Shown here one piece after another: positions 33,451 through 44,157 of a stretch of DNA of 64,000 bases. The notes beneath the pieces were generated by a model. That model saw nothing but the letters and a program-made list of their open reading frames with translations. It did not search any database and was not told where the DNA came from. Positions within the stretch are counted from its first letter, which is position 1; each line of letters opens with the position of its first letter. Made by a program: the position numbers and the translations under genes. Source of the DNA: Panorpa germanica (lineage: Eukaryota; Arthropoda; Insecta; Mecoptera; Panorpidae); NCBI GenBank assembly GCA_963678705.1, contig OY783206.1, forward strand, positions 20,347,807-20,411,806. The letters run 5' to 3'.

Positions 33451-34764
33451 GAACACAAATGAAATTTAATTAAGCACAATGATATGTAATTTAATGATTT
33501 AAGGCGAAAGAATGTAGTGCTTAATAGCAAAAACATTAAAATAAAATAACAACAATAGCCAAACTTATAAATATATAGATACCTTTGAAAAAATGCTAGA
33601 AATTAATAGAAACCTTACAAAACAGGGAAGGAAGAAGTTTAGGCACGAGACATTTCTGAAAACTATAGAAGCGATACCGGGACCACATACAGCGAGACCC
33701 GAAAGTTCCGTTTCTGGTCTCGTTAACGTTATTTAAAAAAAATTGCGACAAAAATAAACTAACAGCATCATAAACGTTCAACCTTTTTTATTATAAGATT
33801 TTTTAAAAATATCGTTGAGCGTAGGTGTAAATAGTGTCAACCTAAAAAAAAGGCCGAGATTAGATGAAAGTTGATCAACTGCGTATAAAAAAAAATCTTC
33901 AAAGTCCAAATGTTTTTAATTTGAAATTTGATACAATTAATAGTGAGAAAAAGGCGAAAAAGTTAGGTATTAGCCTAAGGCACTTATACATATTAAATGC
34001 AACCAGTTTAAAGGCATTTGCACGGCTGACAGTTTTACACCACTAGTATTATCTCATTTTCACTCACTTAAATTCTGACAGCTGATTTATACCTGTATGT
34101 AACACAATATCGTTAAAAATCAGCCATCAATACTCCCAGTCACTTCCCGTTGGCAGTGTTATCTTACAGACGCTTTAAAGCTCACAAAAAAATTACTTAA
34201 ACTCACTTATAGTCTGAAGCCCCATTTTTATATATGTTAGCCAGACAACTATTTTAAAACGTTTTTCAAGCAGCCAGACCGATCCCTTAGACCCAATTTT
34301 AATGCCGTTGTGAGTATGACAGTCAAATATTCGCTAGTGTAGATGCTCCTCTATACTAAACAATATTAAAACACATTCGATAATATAAATTTACGTCACA
34401 GTCCGCTAAATATGAACGAACGAATCTGTATATTTTAACAGCGTCATAAATTTCAAATAAATAAAAAAAGAACTCATATAAAATAACCTATAAATTAAAA
34501 TAAAATAATACCAGAAAGAACATAAAAATAATACATCAAAAATGCTACAGTAACACCATCTATCGGCGATTCGGTGATATCAATCAATAATATATGAAAA
34601 CAATTCCCAAATGTAGCATTTAAATACAAGCAAGAGTATCGCTAGTTTATGTATTGCGATTTGATTCATGAGATGAACATCAGTATCACACGTATCTGAT
34701 CGTATTTGGACGTAGAACTCCCTCCGCACCCCTACACTCCTCCCCCTTCCCTATTTCCCCCTAG
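33451..34764. other. AT-rich non-coding DNA
   Basis: No convincing gene. Short ORFs (33596-33781, 33864-34046) lack any recognisable feature. The end (34710-34764) is the long pyrimidine tract in front of the candidate exon at 34765. Confidence 0.35.
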
Positions 34765-34875
34765 GTGGACCCACTAGGCACGCCCACGGCATACCACAGC
34801 CTCCGGAAAAACATCCTCACGTCAGACTGTGATAGAAAAACTAAAAAAAAGGATCAAGTGGAAATTCAGGGGTGA
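34765..34875 (+). CDS. Candidate (terminal) exon
   Basis: It is preceded by an unusually strong acceptor: about 50 bases of C/T-rich tract ending CCCCCTAG. Frame one is open for 36 codons (VDPLGTPTAYHSLRKNILTS, then a lysine-rich end) and stops at 34873. AATAAA follows at 34888-34893. A donor GTGAAA near the stop allows an internal-exon reading. The protein is not recognised, and the start phase does not fit the candidate exon at 29332 directly, so other exons or a different gene must be assumed. Confidence 0.33.
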   Translation: MDPLGTPTAYHSLRKNILTSDCDRKTKKKDQVEIQG

Positions 34876-35084
34876 AATATGGCCGGAAATAAATTGTTTC
34901 TTTACTAAAATTATTATATAATGGAGGTGCGGATATTTTTATTAGAAAACTCCAATTGAGATGATTTTCTTACTTAAAAAGTAACTTTGTTAAATTTCTC
35001 TCACCATTATATTTCTCTCTTTATTATCAAATAAATATTATTAAATAAAAAAGATAATAAATTAGAAAATGAGTAACGCTGAAA

Positions 35085-35400
35085 GCTATATCGCAAGAAA
35101 AATTAGGGGGGAGAGTAGAAAGGAGAGTAGAAAGGAGGGTAGAAAGGAGGGTAGAGGAGGAGGCCTGAAAGAGAGAAAGGAGTATTATGAAAGAAATGAA
35201 ATGGAGACAAAGGAGGCAGAGACAAGAAGAGAAGAAAGCACAAGTGTGGATGAGGAGCTAAGGAGAAGAGACAGGGAGATACAGCAACAGGAAAGAATGG
35301 AAATAATTATAGAGACAAATTAGAGAGAGAAGTGGAAATATAACAAAAGATATAAAAGAATTAGGGAGAGAGAGATACCAGAAAACTTTAGAGAAAAAGA
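35085..35400 (+). pseudogene. R1-like LINE fragment, purine-rich
   Basis: The ORF from 35069 carries KERKEYYERNEMETKEAETR and RRDREIQQQERMEI, and continues past a stop as YNKRYKRIREREIPENF. This matches the linker region between RT and the zinc tail of R1-like elements as I know it. The first part includes a 12-bp tandem (GGAGGGTAGAAA) at about 35105-35155. Not a functional gene. Confidence 0.45.
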
Positions 35401-36120
35401 CTAAAAGACTTTTCTATTAATTAATCTATAAAAATTGTACTTTGACTAAAAAACATTATAAGGTAATATAACACTTTTGAATTAGCAAAGAAAGCCAGCA
35501 AGTTGAAACTTGCAATTTAAGACAATTTTATATAAGAGAAGTAGAAAATTAGCTTATGGCAAGCTAACATATTTCAATAAAATATTATGGTTCGTAACAT
35601 GTCTTTATAAATTTTGTCTGAAAAAATATGAATTATATATGCTAATATTTATCTCTACACGATGTGCCAGTAAAGAGGGGTTGATAACTCAAAGATACAT
35701 AAGAGCGAGAGAGAGATAATGCGTCACACTGTGCATCAGACAAGGACACACTGTACTAGCTATCCGATACGTTATGAACACATAAATATAACAAATTTAT
35801 ACCTGTTTACACCAAGTGAGAAATGTCAATTCAAACTTTTCAAGTTATTTACATATCTCTTTTGAAATGAATTATGTTTTATCTTCAAAACAAATTAATT
35901 AATTAATTAAATTTTAATCAAAAGTACTTACGACCGTATTTTAATAAGCAACCAGGTGAAATCGTATTTCTGTCTATAATAATTAACTATAAGAATTGTA
36001 TTTCGATTAATAAACAGATCGACGTAGAAATTATCGAAGTCACAAATATTCAATACTCCGTATCAACAATAATCATTCTTTGAGCAAAGTAATACCCCAC
36101 TAACGGTAATACATATTATT
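35401..36120. other. AT-rich non-coding DNA
   Basis: Nothing recognisable. Confidence 0.35.
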
Positions 36121-36124
36121 CTTT

Positions 36125-36660
36125 AGTTCAGTTCAAGTTCAGTTTCTCACAGTTGTTCATATGAAATGTCTATTTTGTCGGCTACATATGGCGAAACCAC
36201 TTCACCTGTCGGAATACAAATAAACATAAAGTCTCTTTCTAGCTAAACCCCTACTGCTGGCTTGGCTTGTTGGCGGTGAGATAGGGGGTAAGCAAGCAAG
36301 CAGACGCAGTGCTCGGTTAGAGAAAGACAGAGAGGACACTCGGCAGCTGTCCCTCTCTTTCCCTTTATCGCAGTATTCACCTTCTTTCGCACTTTATTCT
36401 TATACCTCTATGGATAGAAACGTCACAAAACAGGAAGCTCCACCAAATTGTTTACTGCGACTCATTACACAGACAAAACTGTAATATGCCTGAAGAATAT
36501 AAACAGACTAGACTTTCCTTCGTGTTTTTGGCGTGTATGATTTGAATCCAATAAAATAATTCGTAATTACATTTCATATTTAATTCTAATTTTAAATTGT
36601 TTTAAGTCCTGATAACTATCGGAAGTTGATGCACTCAATAAATATTTAAAAAAAGAAATA
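36125..36660 (+). repeat. Dispersed repeat that is the empty-site relative of 59480-60680
   Basis: Shares CATATGAAATGTCTATTTT with 2428 and, at 36468-36500, CACAGACAAAACTG followed directly by AATATGCCTGAA. At 59520 the same sequence is split by a 901-bp LTR. It contains a C/T- and G-rich central part (36240-36420) related to 51790-51950. Non-coding. Confidence 0.55.
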
Positions 36661-36787
36661 ACACTCATATGGACCAATACGATTACGTTTGAAAGCTGTA
36701 CCGGAAATAGAATGAACTACACCTCCATCTCGTTCAGATCTATAGAGTGAAATACCTATGATGAAAATATCCCTCCCGGGTGTTCAG

Positions 36788-37053
36788 AGATGTGTTACAA
36801 CCCCGTCCCACACTCCAGCCACCCTTTCCACTATTCAACCCCCATTCAACCTCGACCCCAGCGGCGTGTGAAATCTCAGGCACCTAATAGGATTGGAGTA
36901 TCAATAATGTATTGCGACCCGAGTCTCGTAGAACACGGAAATTACAGGGTGTTCACGAATGAAGAATTGGAAATCGACAAACGATTTTATTTGAAAGAAA
37001 AACATATGACCCGATGTAGACCGAACATAGACGAATGCAATCGAATACGATAA
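36788..37053 (+). CDS. Candidate terminal exon of an unrecognised host gene
   Basis: From the acceptor TGTTCAG (36781-36787) the frame is open for about 88 codons to TAA at 37051-37053. The first ATG is at 36790. The protein is proline-rich at first (PHSSHPFHYSTPIQPRPQRR), then of well-mixed composition (IMYCDPSLVEHGNYRVFTNE, LEIDKRFYLKEKHMTRCRPN), unlike the repeats around it. It could be a small gene of its own or the last exon of a gene using 29332-29388, whose donor phase fits. No clear AATAAA follows nearby. Family unknown. Confidence 0.42.
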
Positions 37054-38034
37054 AGCTTATAATAATACCAAAAATAATTACTATTTCTGTACACAAATTG
37101 CATAAAAACAAGAAACCAACGACCAGAAAATAGCACAGAACCTATTCGAAAAATTTGCACTTGATAAATTGACAGATATAAAATATCAAGCCTCCGTAAA
37201 AATTGTTTTACCCGATTGCATACGATTCAGACAAATAGTTTTTTCAAGAAATGTTGAATATTATTTGAATCAGTTTTACATAGATGTTATATAATTCCGG
37301 AAATCGATCCCGAAAGCACATCATCGTAGCGTCAGTGCTTCATCAACACTTTATAAGTTTTCAGCTGCTATATCCTATTAAATCTACACTTAGCAACTAT
37401 TGTTAAATTTAAAGCATTATATTATTCTATATTCAGCGATTACGGCGCCTCTGGCTGCCAACTTATGAATTAATAATACTGTATCCGTCAAAATGACGTA
37501 ATCTTACTAAATAAAACACGAACTACTTCAGAATCTGACGCGTTTGTGGTTTCAAAAGTTCCGCAACATCTCATGGATAAAGTAGTATACCGCTACGAAT
37601 ATATACCGTCGTGATCCGGCGTAGACCTTCCCCCACCACTTGACTAAAGCTACTCCCACTACTTTAACTCTTCCCCCACCACCACTGCTACAGTATACAG
37701 TACGAACGAGTGAGTATATTGATGGTGTAGATCTCGACTATGTTTAATAATTCATCATTGGGGTATAACTGTAAGCCACCTAACGCCTGGAATACTGGCA
37801 ACATGATGTACATGTACTTGTTAAGTATTATAGATATATCAAAAATACTGTATATTTAAATTAAATATAAGATTGTATAAAAGGTATTGTAAGTAAGACA
37901 ACAACATCATTTCAAATATTTATTGAGATCTAAATAAAGTACCCGGTTTCGACCGAATATAAATATATGTAATTTCCGACTCAGTATAGTGGAGAAATTA
38001 AATTACTATTAAATTTACTAAAATATTTAAATAA
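37054..38034. other. Non-coding DNA
   Basis: A C-rich island lies at 37620-37690. No gene or terminal repeats seen. Confidence 0.35.
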
Positions 38035-38498
38035 TGGGCTTGTGTCTTATGTCTTAATTTCTATAAAACTGTGCTATATATTCTCATTAACTATCATATT
38101 CTGTTTAACTCGTTATATGTTAGGAGATATTATCTATTAAAAAATTAATTTTAATGCTTTAATTATTAAAGGGATTCAACGTTGTAGAACATTCCAAGAC
38201 ATGTGACGTCACGTCCGCTAAGTTTTATACAACAGATCGTAAAAGAGATGGCATACATAACACAGAACTCTTAACCATAAAAAAAATTACTGACCTATAC
38301 TTAATAATGTGACATGTTACGTCATAAATATGGCCGACTATATATAGCGCTAAAACTACAATTCGAATTTTTAATTGCTATATCTCCGTCAATGTTTAGA
38401 TATTTAATAAAGTAAAAACGCCAATATATATTCATTAACATCTATTTCAATCAACAATTGAAAAATGGACCACTAAAAAATGGGTACACGAGCCCATT
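38035..38498 (+). repeat. Dispersed DNA repeat, GGCTTGTGTC family (copy 2)
   Basis: Best-preserved copy: starts TGGGCTTGTGTC, ends GTACACGAGCCCA, about 464 bp. It shares the whole interior with copies at 22835 and 54394. Confidence 0.65.
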
Positions 38499-38539
38499 AA
38501 ATAAAATAATCACATAAAATAATCTTTCGTCATAGCCAC

Positions 38540-39105
38540 CATCAAACATTTTTTATACATCTTTTATAATTTATAATTCAATTTTACAAATTTCTAAATA
38601 TTTCAATAATTCACTAATCAATTTTGAATCACTTAACAAAATTTTGTATTAACAGGAAAAGTTTTAATCACATTTAATATATCACTATTCAATTTTGATC
38701 TTTCTAAACTATAATTTATGCATTCAAATATAATATGATCCAAAGTTCCTTCTTCACCACATTGACATCTATCGTCAGATTTAATATTAATTTTATACAG
38801 GTGAGCTGGAGTTTTGCAATGATTACTTTTGATTCTGATTATAGTTGATATAATTTTGCGGGACTCATTTCTAAACCATCTCTTCTTACTTAAATTTGGA
38901 TGTAACATATAATAATCTCTTCCTTTTAACTGATTTTTGTTAATGAAATCTGTGTTTCTCAAATTGAAGTAATTTTTTGATTATATTAAAAAATTTCATA
39001 TTAATGTAATTTCACTTTCAACTCAATTTCTAAATTTATTGATTCCTTTGCCAATTTATCCGCAATTTCGTTTCCTCTTATTCCACAATGTCCTGGTATC
39101 TACAT
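38540..39105 (-). pseudogene. 5'-truncated LINE 3' end (RNase H and zinc tail)
   Basis: Minus strand: IPGHCGIRGNEIADKLAKES at 39040-39105 (RNase H) and, after a frame break, a 109-codon frame (38962-38633) with KTPAHLYKINI, CQCGEEGTLDHIIFEC and FPVNTKF. These match the C terminus of the full-length LINE at 43971-49724 (CPAHLYKINI, CRCGEEGSLDHIILGC, FPVNMS) with clear divergence, so it is an older relative. Confidence 0.8.
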
Positions 39106-39234
39106 AATAAAATAAAAAGAAATAAAATAATAATTAACTAAGTTTTAGAGTATAAAAATGGACATTAATACTTTGGAGAGTTTTGTCTTTTCAATTATCC
39201 TGGTTCTTTAAATATGATAAAACATCCGTGTCCG

Positions 39235-39328
39235 TTTCAAGATAGGTTGGGGTCGGTGTAAGGTTCGTATGTTAAAAATCAAAATCTAAAAATGTAGTAC
39301 CGCAAGGAGTATTGAAACTTTTTCTACG
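39235..39328 (-). repeat. CTTGCGGTAC dispersed repeat (copy 2, partial)
   Basis: GTACCGCAAGGAGTATTGAA and TTTTTCTACG end the copy; GGTCGGTGTAAGGTTCGTAT is its other side. It lies upstream of the SIAH-like exon 1 in opposite orientation to copy 3 downstream. Confidence 0.6.
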
Positions 39329-39672
39329 AATAAACGAAAAGAAAAGTAAATTTAAAAATGGAAAAGAGAAATTTGGTAGTGAATAGGATCTAGAACATAG
39401 TAAAGCTGATACGCTGAAGCATAATAACCTGATAGCGTGAAGATAGAAACAATTAATTTATTACTTATAGATAAGAAATTATTGGAAAATATATTGCAAA
39501 ATTTATATAGCTATCATTAATACAGATAAAATCAATACCGCAGATTACTGATAGCTCTTATCACTAGCTATAAGATAAGGACAGAACGTGTTAATTGTCT
39601 GGCTACTAGCTTATTATTAATTAATACGGATGTGCAAGCAAAAACAGTGACATAATTAAATTTATTAAAATA

Positions 39673-42600
39673 ATGGAAAAGTTTGAAAAAGTAAAATGTC
39701 AGCAGTGCCAAATATATCTACGACCTCCTTTCCGGAACTGCGTCCAAGGACATCTGGTGTGCCCTCAATGCAAACGACATAAGGATGGGGCCACAGGAAT
39801 TGTTGTCGGTTGTGATAATGGACATTTTATGATTTCTACATTGTTGAATGAATATTTTCAGTAAGTCTTATCAACTTATTGTTTAAGAACATTGTCAAGA
39901 AAATCATTTGTCTTACGATCATCTTGAAAATTTAAATATATATATTTATTAATGTCGTTTATATGTTTCAATACTCCTTGCGGTACTAGATTTTTAGATT
40001 TGTACTGTTGAAATTTGCATTTTTAACATACACCGACACCGACGGATGTTTTGTGACATAACAATGGTAATTTTCTTACGATTGTTTTGAAAAACTTAGA
40101 ATCATTCATTGAGAATATGACAAATATTGTCCTGTAAAGAAAATTACAGCAAGCATTTCTTTATTAATTCGTTACTTTTGATCGTTCTTTACGGACCGTT
40201 GCTAAGCTTTTGGTTTTTATTGTACACATGCTATACACATTTTTATACAATAATAGTGCATGTTTGGTGCTGTATTCATATCCAAAAAAAGCGACAAAAC
40301 TAATGCAAAACTGTAAAATACACCGCAACATTGTAAGGTATTAGAATCTTTAGAAAAAACCGTATAAGTCTGTGTTCCAATAAATTTTATATGTTTGTGT
40401 GGATTCATTTATAATAAAGTTTTTATTATTTTTTATTATTGGCTATAACACTTCAACTAAGTATAATTACACGGTGTGGTAGACATTGCTCCAATGGACA
40501 ATTCTACATGATTAGGTTACTAGGTCCGAGAGTTTAGTCCTGCGAAGTCTTTGAACATCAGTACTATCAAGCAACATTTGCGTCACGGCGATGTTTTCGT
40601 GGTTACGAAGTCTCAATTCGTGCTTTGCTGCTATAGATTTGATTTCTTCTCCGACTGTGTCAATCATCAGGTCTCGATGTATTTGGATATACCACGGTGC
40701 ATTAACTATTCCTCGCAGAACTTTATTTTGGAACATTTGTATTTCTTTAATGTTTGATTTCTTGGTGCAACCCCAGAGTTGCACTCCATACATCCACACT
40801 GGCTTTAGCACTTGTTTACATATAAGCAGCTTTCAATGTTTAGTTCAGAGTGTCGCTCAACTAGCCAATACATATTCCTGCATTATATGTTCAGTTCTTC
40901 CTTTTCCTTTTTGACATGCGTTTCCCACCTTAACTTACCATCTAGCGTTATTCCTAGATATTTTGCTTCGTTCGCATTAGGAATTGTGTTTGCGTTAATG
41001 AGTATGGGCAGATTTCTTGTATTCATTTGGTACGTGTAATTTACGTGAGTTGATTTAGACTCATTGAGTTTAATTCGCCACACTTTTGTCCAAGAGCTGA
41101 CCTTGTCCACTGCTTCTTGAAGTTTTATTGTGGCTTCATCGATAGTGTTGCCAACGGCCAAGATATCAGTCTCATCTGCAAAGGTGGCCATTGTTGTTTC
41201 CTCATCATGTCTTCCTCCGTGTTGGGTCAAGCACACTACCTTACGGAACTCCTGCACAGATGTTCTCAAAGTCTGAGTATTCATTGCCACACTTAACACG
41301 GAAGATTCTGTCTGCCAGATAGGATTTTAGTGCTTCACAGAATTGTTTCGGGAGATCTCGTTGCAATTTAAATTGCAGTCCCTCTATCCATACTTTGTCA
41401 AACGCTTGAGACAAAACAAGGAAGACGCTTGAACATATGTTCTTTCTTTCTAAGGTATCTTCGATTATGTCAACTATTCTGTGCAACTAGTTGATAGTAG
41501 AATGATTGTCTTTAAAGTCAAATTGGTGGTTTGGGATTAGATTTATCTCTTTTATTATAGGCTTCAGACGCTTTGGCAATAGTTTTTAAAAAGCCTTGGA
41601 GATTATTGGCAAAAGAGATATAGGCCGGTAAGATTTATAATAAAGTGTTCAACTTTATATTGTCTTATTTAAATAATGACACGATCAACAATTCCTTTAT
41701 ACACAAGTGATATCGTGATTAGAACTTTGATTGCATTTATTTTCATCAATCGTCTACAGGATAATTAGATAGTAATATCCTTTATAATAATGTACAATAA
41801 TATACCTTAAAACACGACAACTGACTAATATTTCAATACGGTAACACTGAAACGCATTTGTTCATTTCAGAAATTCTTTCGACTACTGCCAGCACAATTG
41901 CGGCGTTCGATTGAACCTCATAGAGTTGGCAAAGCACGAAAATCAATGTAAAACACCAGAAAAACCCAAAAATTCGAACGCCTCCGACGGAGTAATCCTA
42001 AAATCGATGCTGGATGAATTGGAATGCCTGGTTTGCATGGAAACAATGTCCGCCCCCATCAGGATGTGTATTAGGGGGCACAGCACCTGTGGAGACTGCG
42101 CAGACAAGCTGGACAGATGCCCCCAATGTCAACAACCGATCGCTAACGCCCGGAACTACACTCTGGAGCGAATGGCAGAGAAATTTAGAAACGAAACTTC
42201 CGATATTAGGAACTTAGCCACAAAAACTCCTGCAGAAGGTCCCGCAAGAATTTCTGTGGCTTCCAGGACGATTCCCGATGAAGTTTTTGATGGTTCGTTA
42301 AGAACAGCCTGCGCAGATTGGGACTGCTATTGGTACGGAACATACGACGATGTCGTCAACCATTGGAGTTGGAACCACAGTATCAGGATGAAAATTAACG
42401 GTTCAACATACACAGAAATTTTGAGCCCTTATTATCTTTTCCTGGTTTCGGGTCAAAATTTTATTTTAACGTGGACTTTCGACTCGGAGAGGTATTATTT
42501 TAGTGTTCACCATTGGGCACCGATCAGGAAATCGAATTATCGATTTTATTTCGAGATATCGCACCTGACGACAGGGAAATCGAAGAAGATGACTGGACCT

Positions 42601-42765
42601 TGCATTGTGTCGACTGGTGAAGATCTTAAAAAACATAATTACCGGATGGACGCAGGGAAAGATTACTTCGTACCGAAGAAATGGTTTGACGAAATTATCC
42701 AAAATGAAAATTATGAGGTGAAAATTAATGTGAACATATTTAAAATGCAGCATTTAGGGAAATGA
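39673..42765 (+). CDS. SIAH-like E3 ubiquitin ligase, two exons, two RING-type fingers
   Basis: Exons 39673-39860 and 41871-42765 (donor CAGTAAGT, acceptor TTCATTTCAG) join in frame into 360 residues; ATG in AAAATAATGG, AATAAA at 42894-42899. Residues 9-33 form a RING-like half (C9, C12, C23, H27, C30, C33), followed by a zinc-finger segment (C69, C73, H-E-x2-C near 84-89). A second, complete RING is at C115, C118, C129, H133, C136, C139, C146, C149, with the SIAH-type tail ANARNYTLERMAEK. The C-terminal about 170 residues resemble the SINA/TRAF-like substrate-binding fold. Known SIAH proteins attach ubiquitin to bound partners for degradation. The usual SIAH has one RING and is about 280-320 residues, so the doubled front is notable. 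The frame is intact, so it is probably a working gene. Confidence 0.85.
39960..40160 (+). repeat. CTTGCGGTAC dispersed repeat (copy 3), in the SIAH-like intron
   Basis: GTTTCAATACTCCTTGCGGT, ACACCGACACCGACGGATGT and AATATGACAAATATT occur in the same order as at 19831-20060. Confidence 0.65.
40495..41645 (-). pseudogene. Jockey-type LINE RT fragment in the SIAH-like intron
   Basis: Minus strand, from about 41645: SYRPISLLPIISKAF, a stop, then (41486-41241) LSQAFDKVWIEGLQFKLQ, a frameshift, then (41299-40883) ATFADETDILAV, the degenerate FADD box, with KYLGITLDGKLRW, and (40811-40512) LKPVWMYGVQLWG to the C terminus. The order is that of a jockey-clade reverse transcriptase from motif 2 onward. 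The FADD site reads FADE and several breaks exist, so it is inactive. It lies antisense to the host gene. Confidence 0.82.
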
Positions 42766-43011
42766 CTACGTTGACAATTTAGGAAACCTGTTTTCTGTTG
42801 TTAACACCACCTTTTTGATTGAGAAACCGAAATTTATATCAACAGTGGCTATGAACAGATAATTCTTGTTGTCGGGATACAAAGTTTAGTTAAAATAAAA
42901 TTAAAGTTAACGCAGAACATTATTAGGGGCGATAAAAGGCTACTTGCCTAGGAATCCCGAGAAATTATATATATATATAAAAAAACAGTTTTCTTGAAGT
43001 GTAATCTTTAA

Positions 43012-43824
43012 GACCAGTAGCACACTGCAAGCGCATTTAAGCGAATTTTAACCAAACGTATACATGGAAGGGACCAAACGAATACACGGGAAGGAATATG
43101 AAAGAGAATGCAATAGTGTCATCGATAAAAATTAAAGAAAAAAATTGCTCTCATAATAAATTATGTTAATACAAAACAGCTCCAATACATTCGTATAAGT
43201 TTGATTTGGCGATTTGTCGTATCGGTACGTGGTATATACAGGGTGTCCCAAAATTCAACGATAAGCCGGCACCAGAAGGTGGTCATGCTCATGACTACAC
43301 AAGAAAAAAATATTTTTTTTTTCGAAAATTGAAACACCTTAAGATGTTTTTAACTACCATGACCACAACTTTTCAAATATTTCTGATTTTTTTTTGTATC
43401 GGCAACCTAAATATCCATCACAACCATTAAAACTCCCAGAATGCTAATAGTTTTTGCACAAAATTCAATCAAAATTATTCTTTTCCCTAAAATTTTTAAA
43501 GTTTTTTACTTTCAGTCAACTTTAACTCATCGTGGTGTAAAAAAAAAGTATGAACACTACTATGGCAAGTTTTTTTAAAAATTGGCGCAATTCTTCAGGA
43601 TTCCAAAATGGTATAATACTCCAGGAAAACTAGCAATAAAAATTATGCATACTATTTCTAAACAAGAACCAAATTTCATAAATTGTTGTTGTTATTGTAT
43701 GTATTGTGACAAAACACATTGAAAGAATACAGGTTTGCTGTTAGAGTATTAGCCACTCAACCAAGCTGCCGATTTACGTCCGAATTCGTTATCGTTTAAA
43801 TACACTTGCAGTGTGCGACAGGTC
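43012..43824 (+). repeat. Harbinger-like MITE family 2 (copy B) with an insertion
   Basis: Ends GACCAGTAGCACACTGCAAG and TGCAGTGTGCGACAGGTC, TAA at 43009-43011 and 43825-43827. Compared with copies A and C, about 460 bp (roughly 43237-43696) is inserted after CGGTACGTGGTATA. The insertion begins CAGGGTGTCCCAAAATTCAA, a common arthropod transposon end, but its far end has no matching inverted terminus. Confidence 0.65.
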
Positions 43825-44157
43825 TAAAGAATATTTAAAGCTAAAAGTTTTGTATATAATCCTAAGTAATTATTATTAAAAATGTAGTTTTCTTTTCTAA
43901 ATAAATGTATTATACTTTCTTTTCTTATTGTTTATTATTTCATAGTACCCTTTCCTATTCTTATGGTCTCTTTTTTTTTTTTTTAATTAATTTAGGCTTT
44001 GGCTTATTCAGCCTTCTTGCCATTGCTTTTATTTGTAAAATTATATAAAAATTTACATATAAATTATAATTGTTCTAATAAATACAAAACAAATTGATTC
44101 TTTTAAAAAATTAAACTTAAAATTAAATACATACTAAATAAAATATTTTAACTTAAA

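Noticed and set aside
32666..33536. Overlapping hydrophobic minus-strand ORFs
   Set aside because: Same artefact: antisense of decayed, purine-rich LINE tails.
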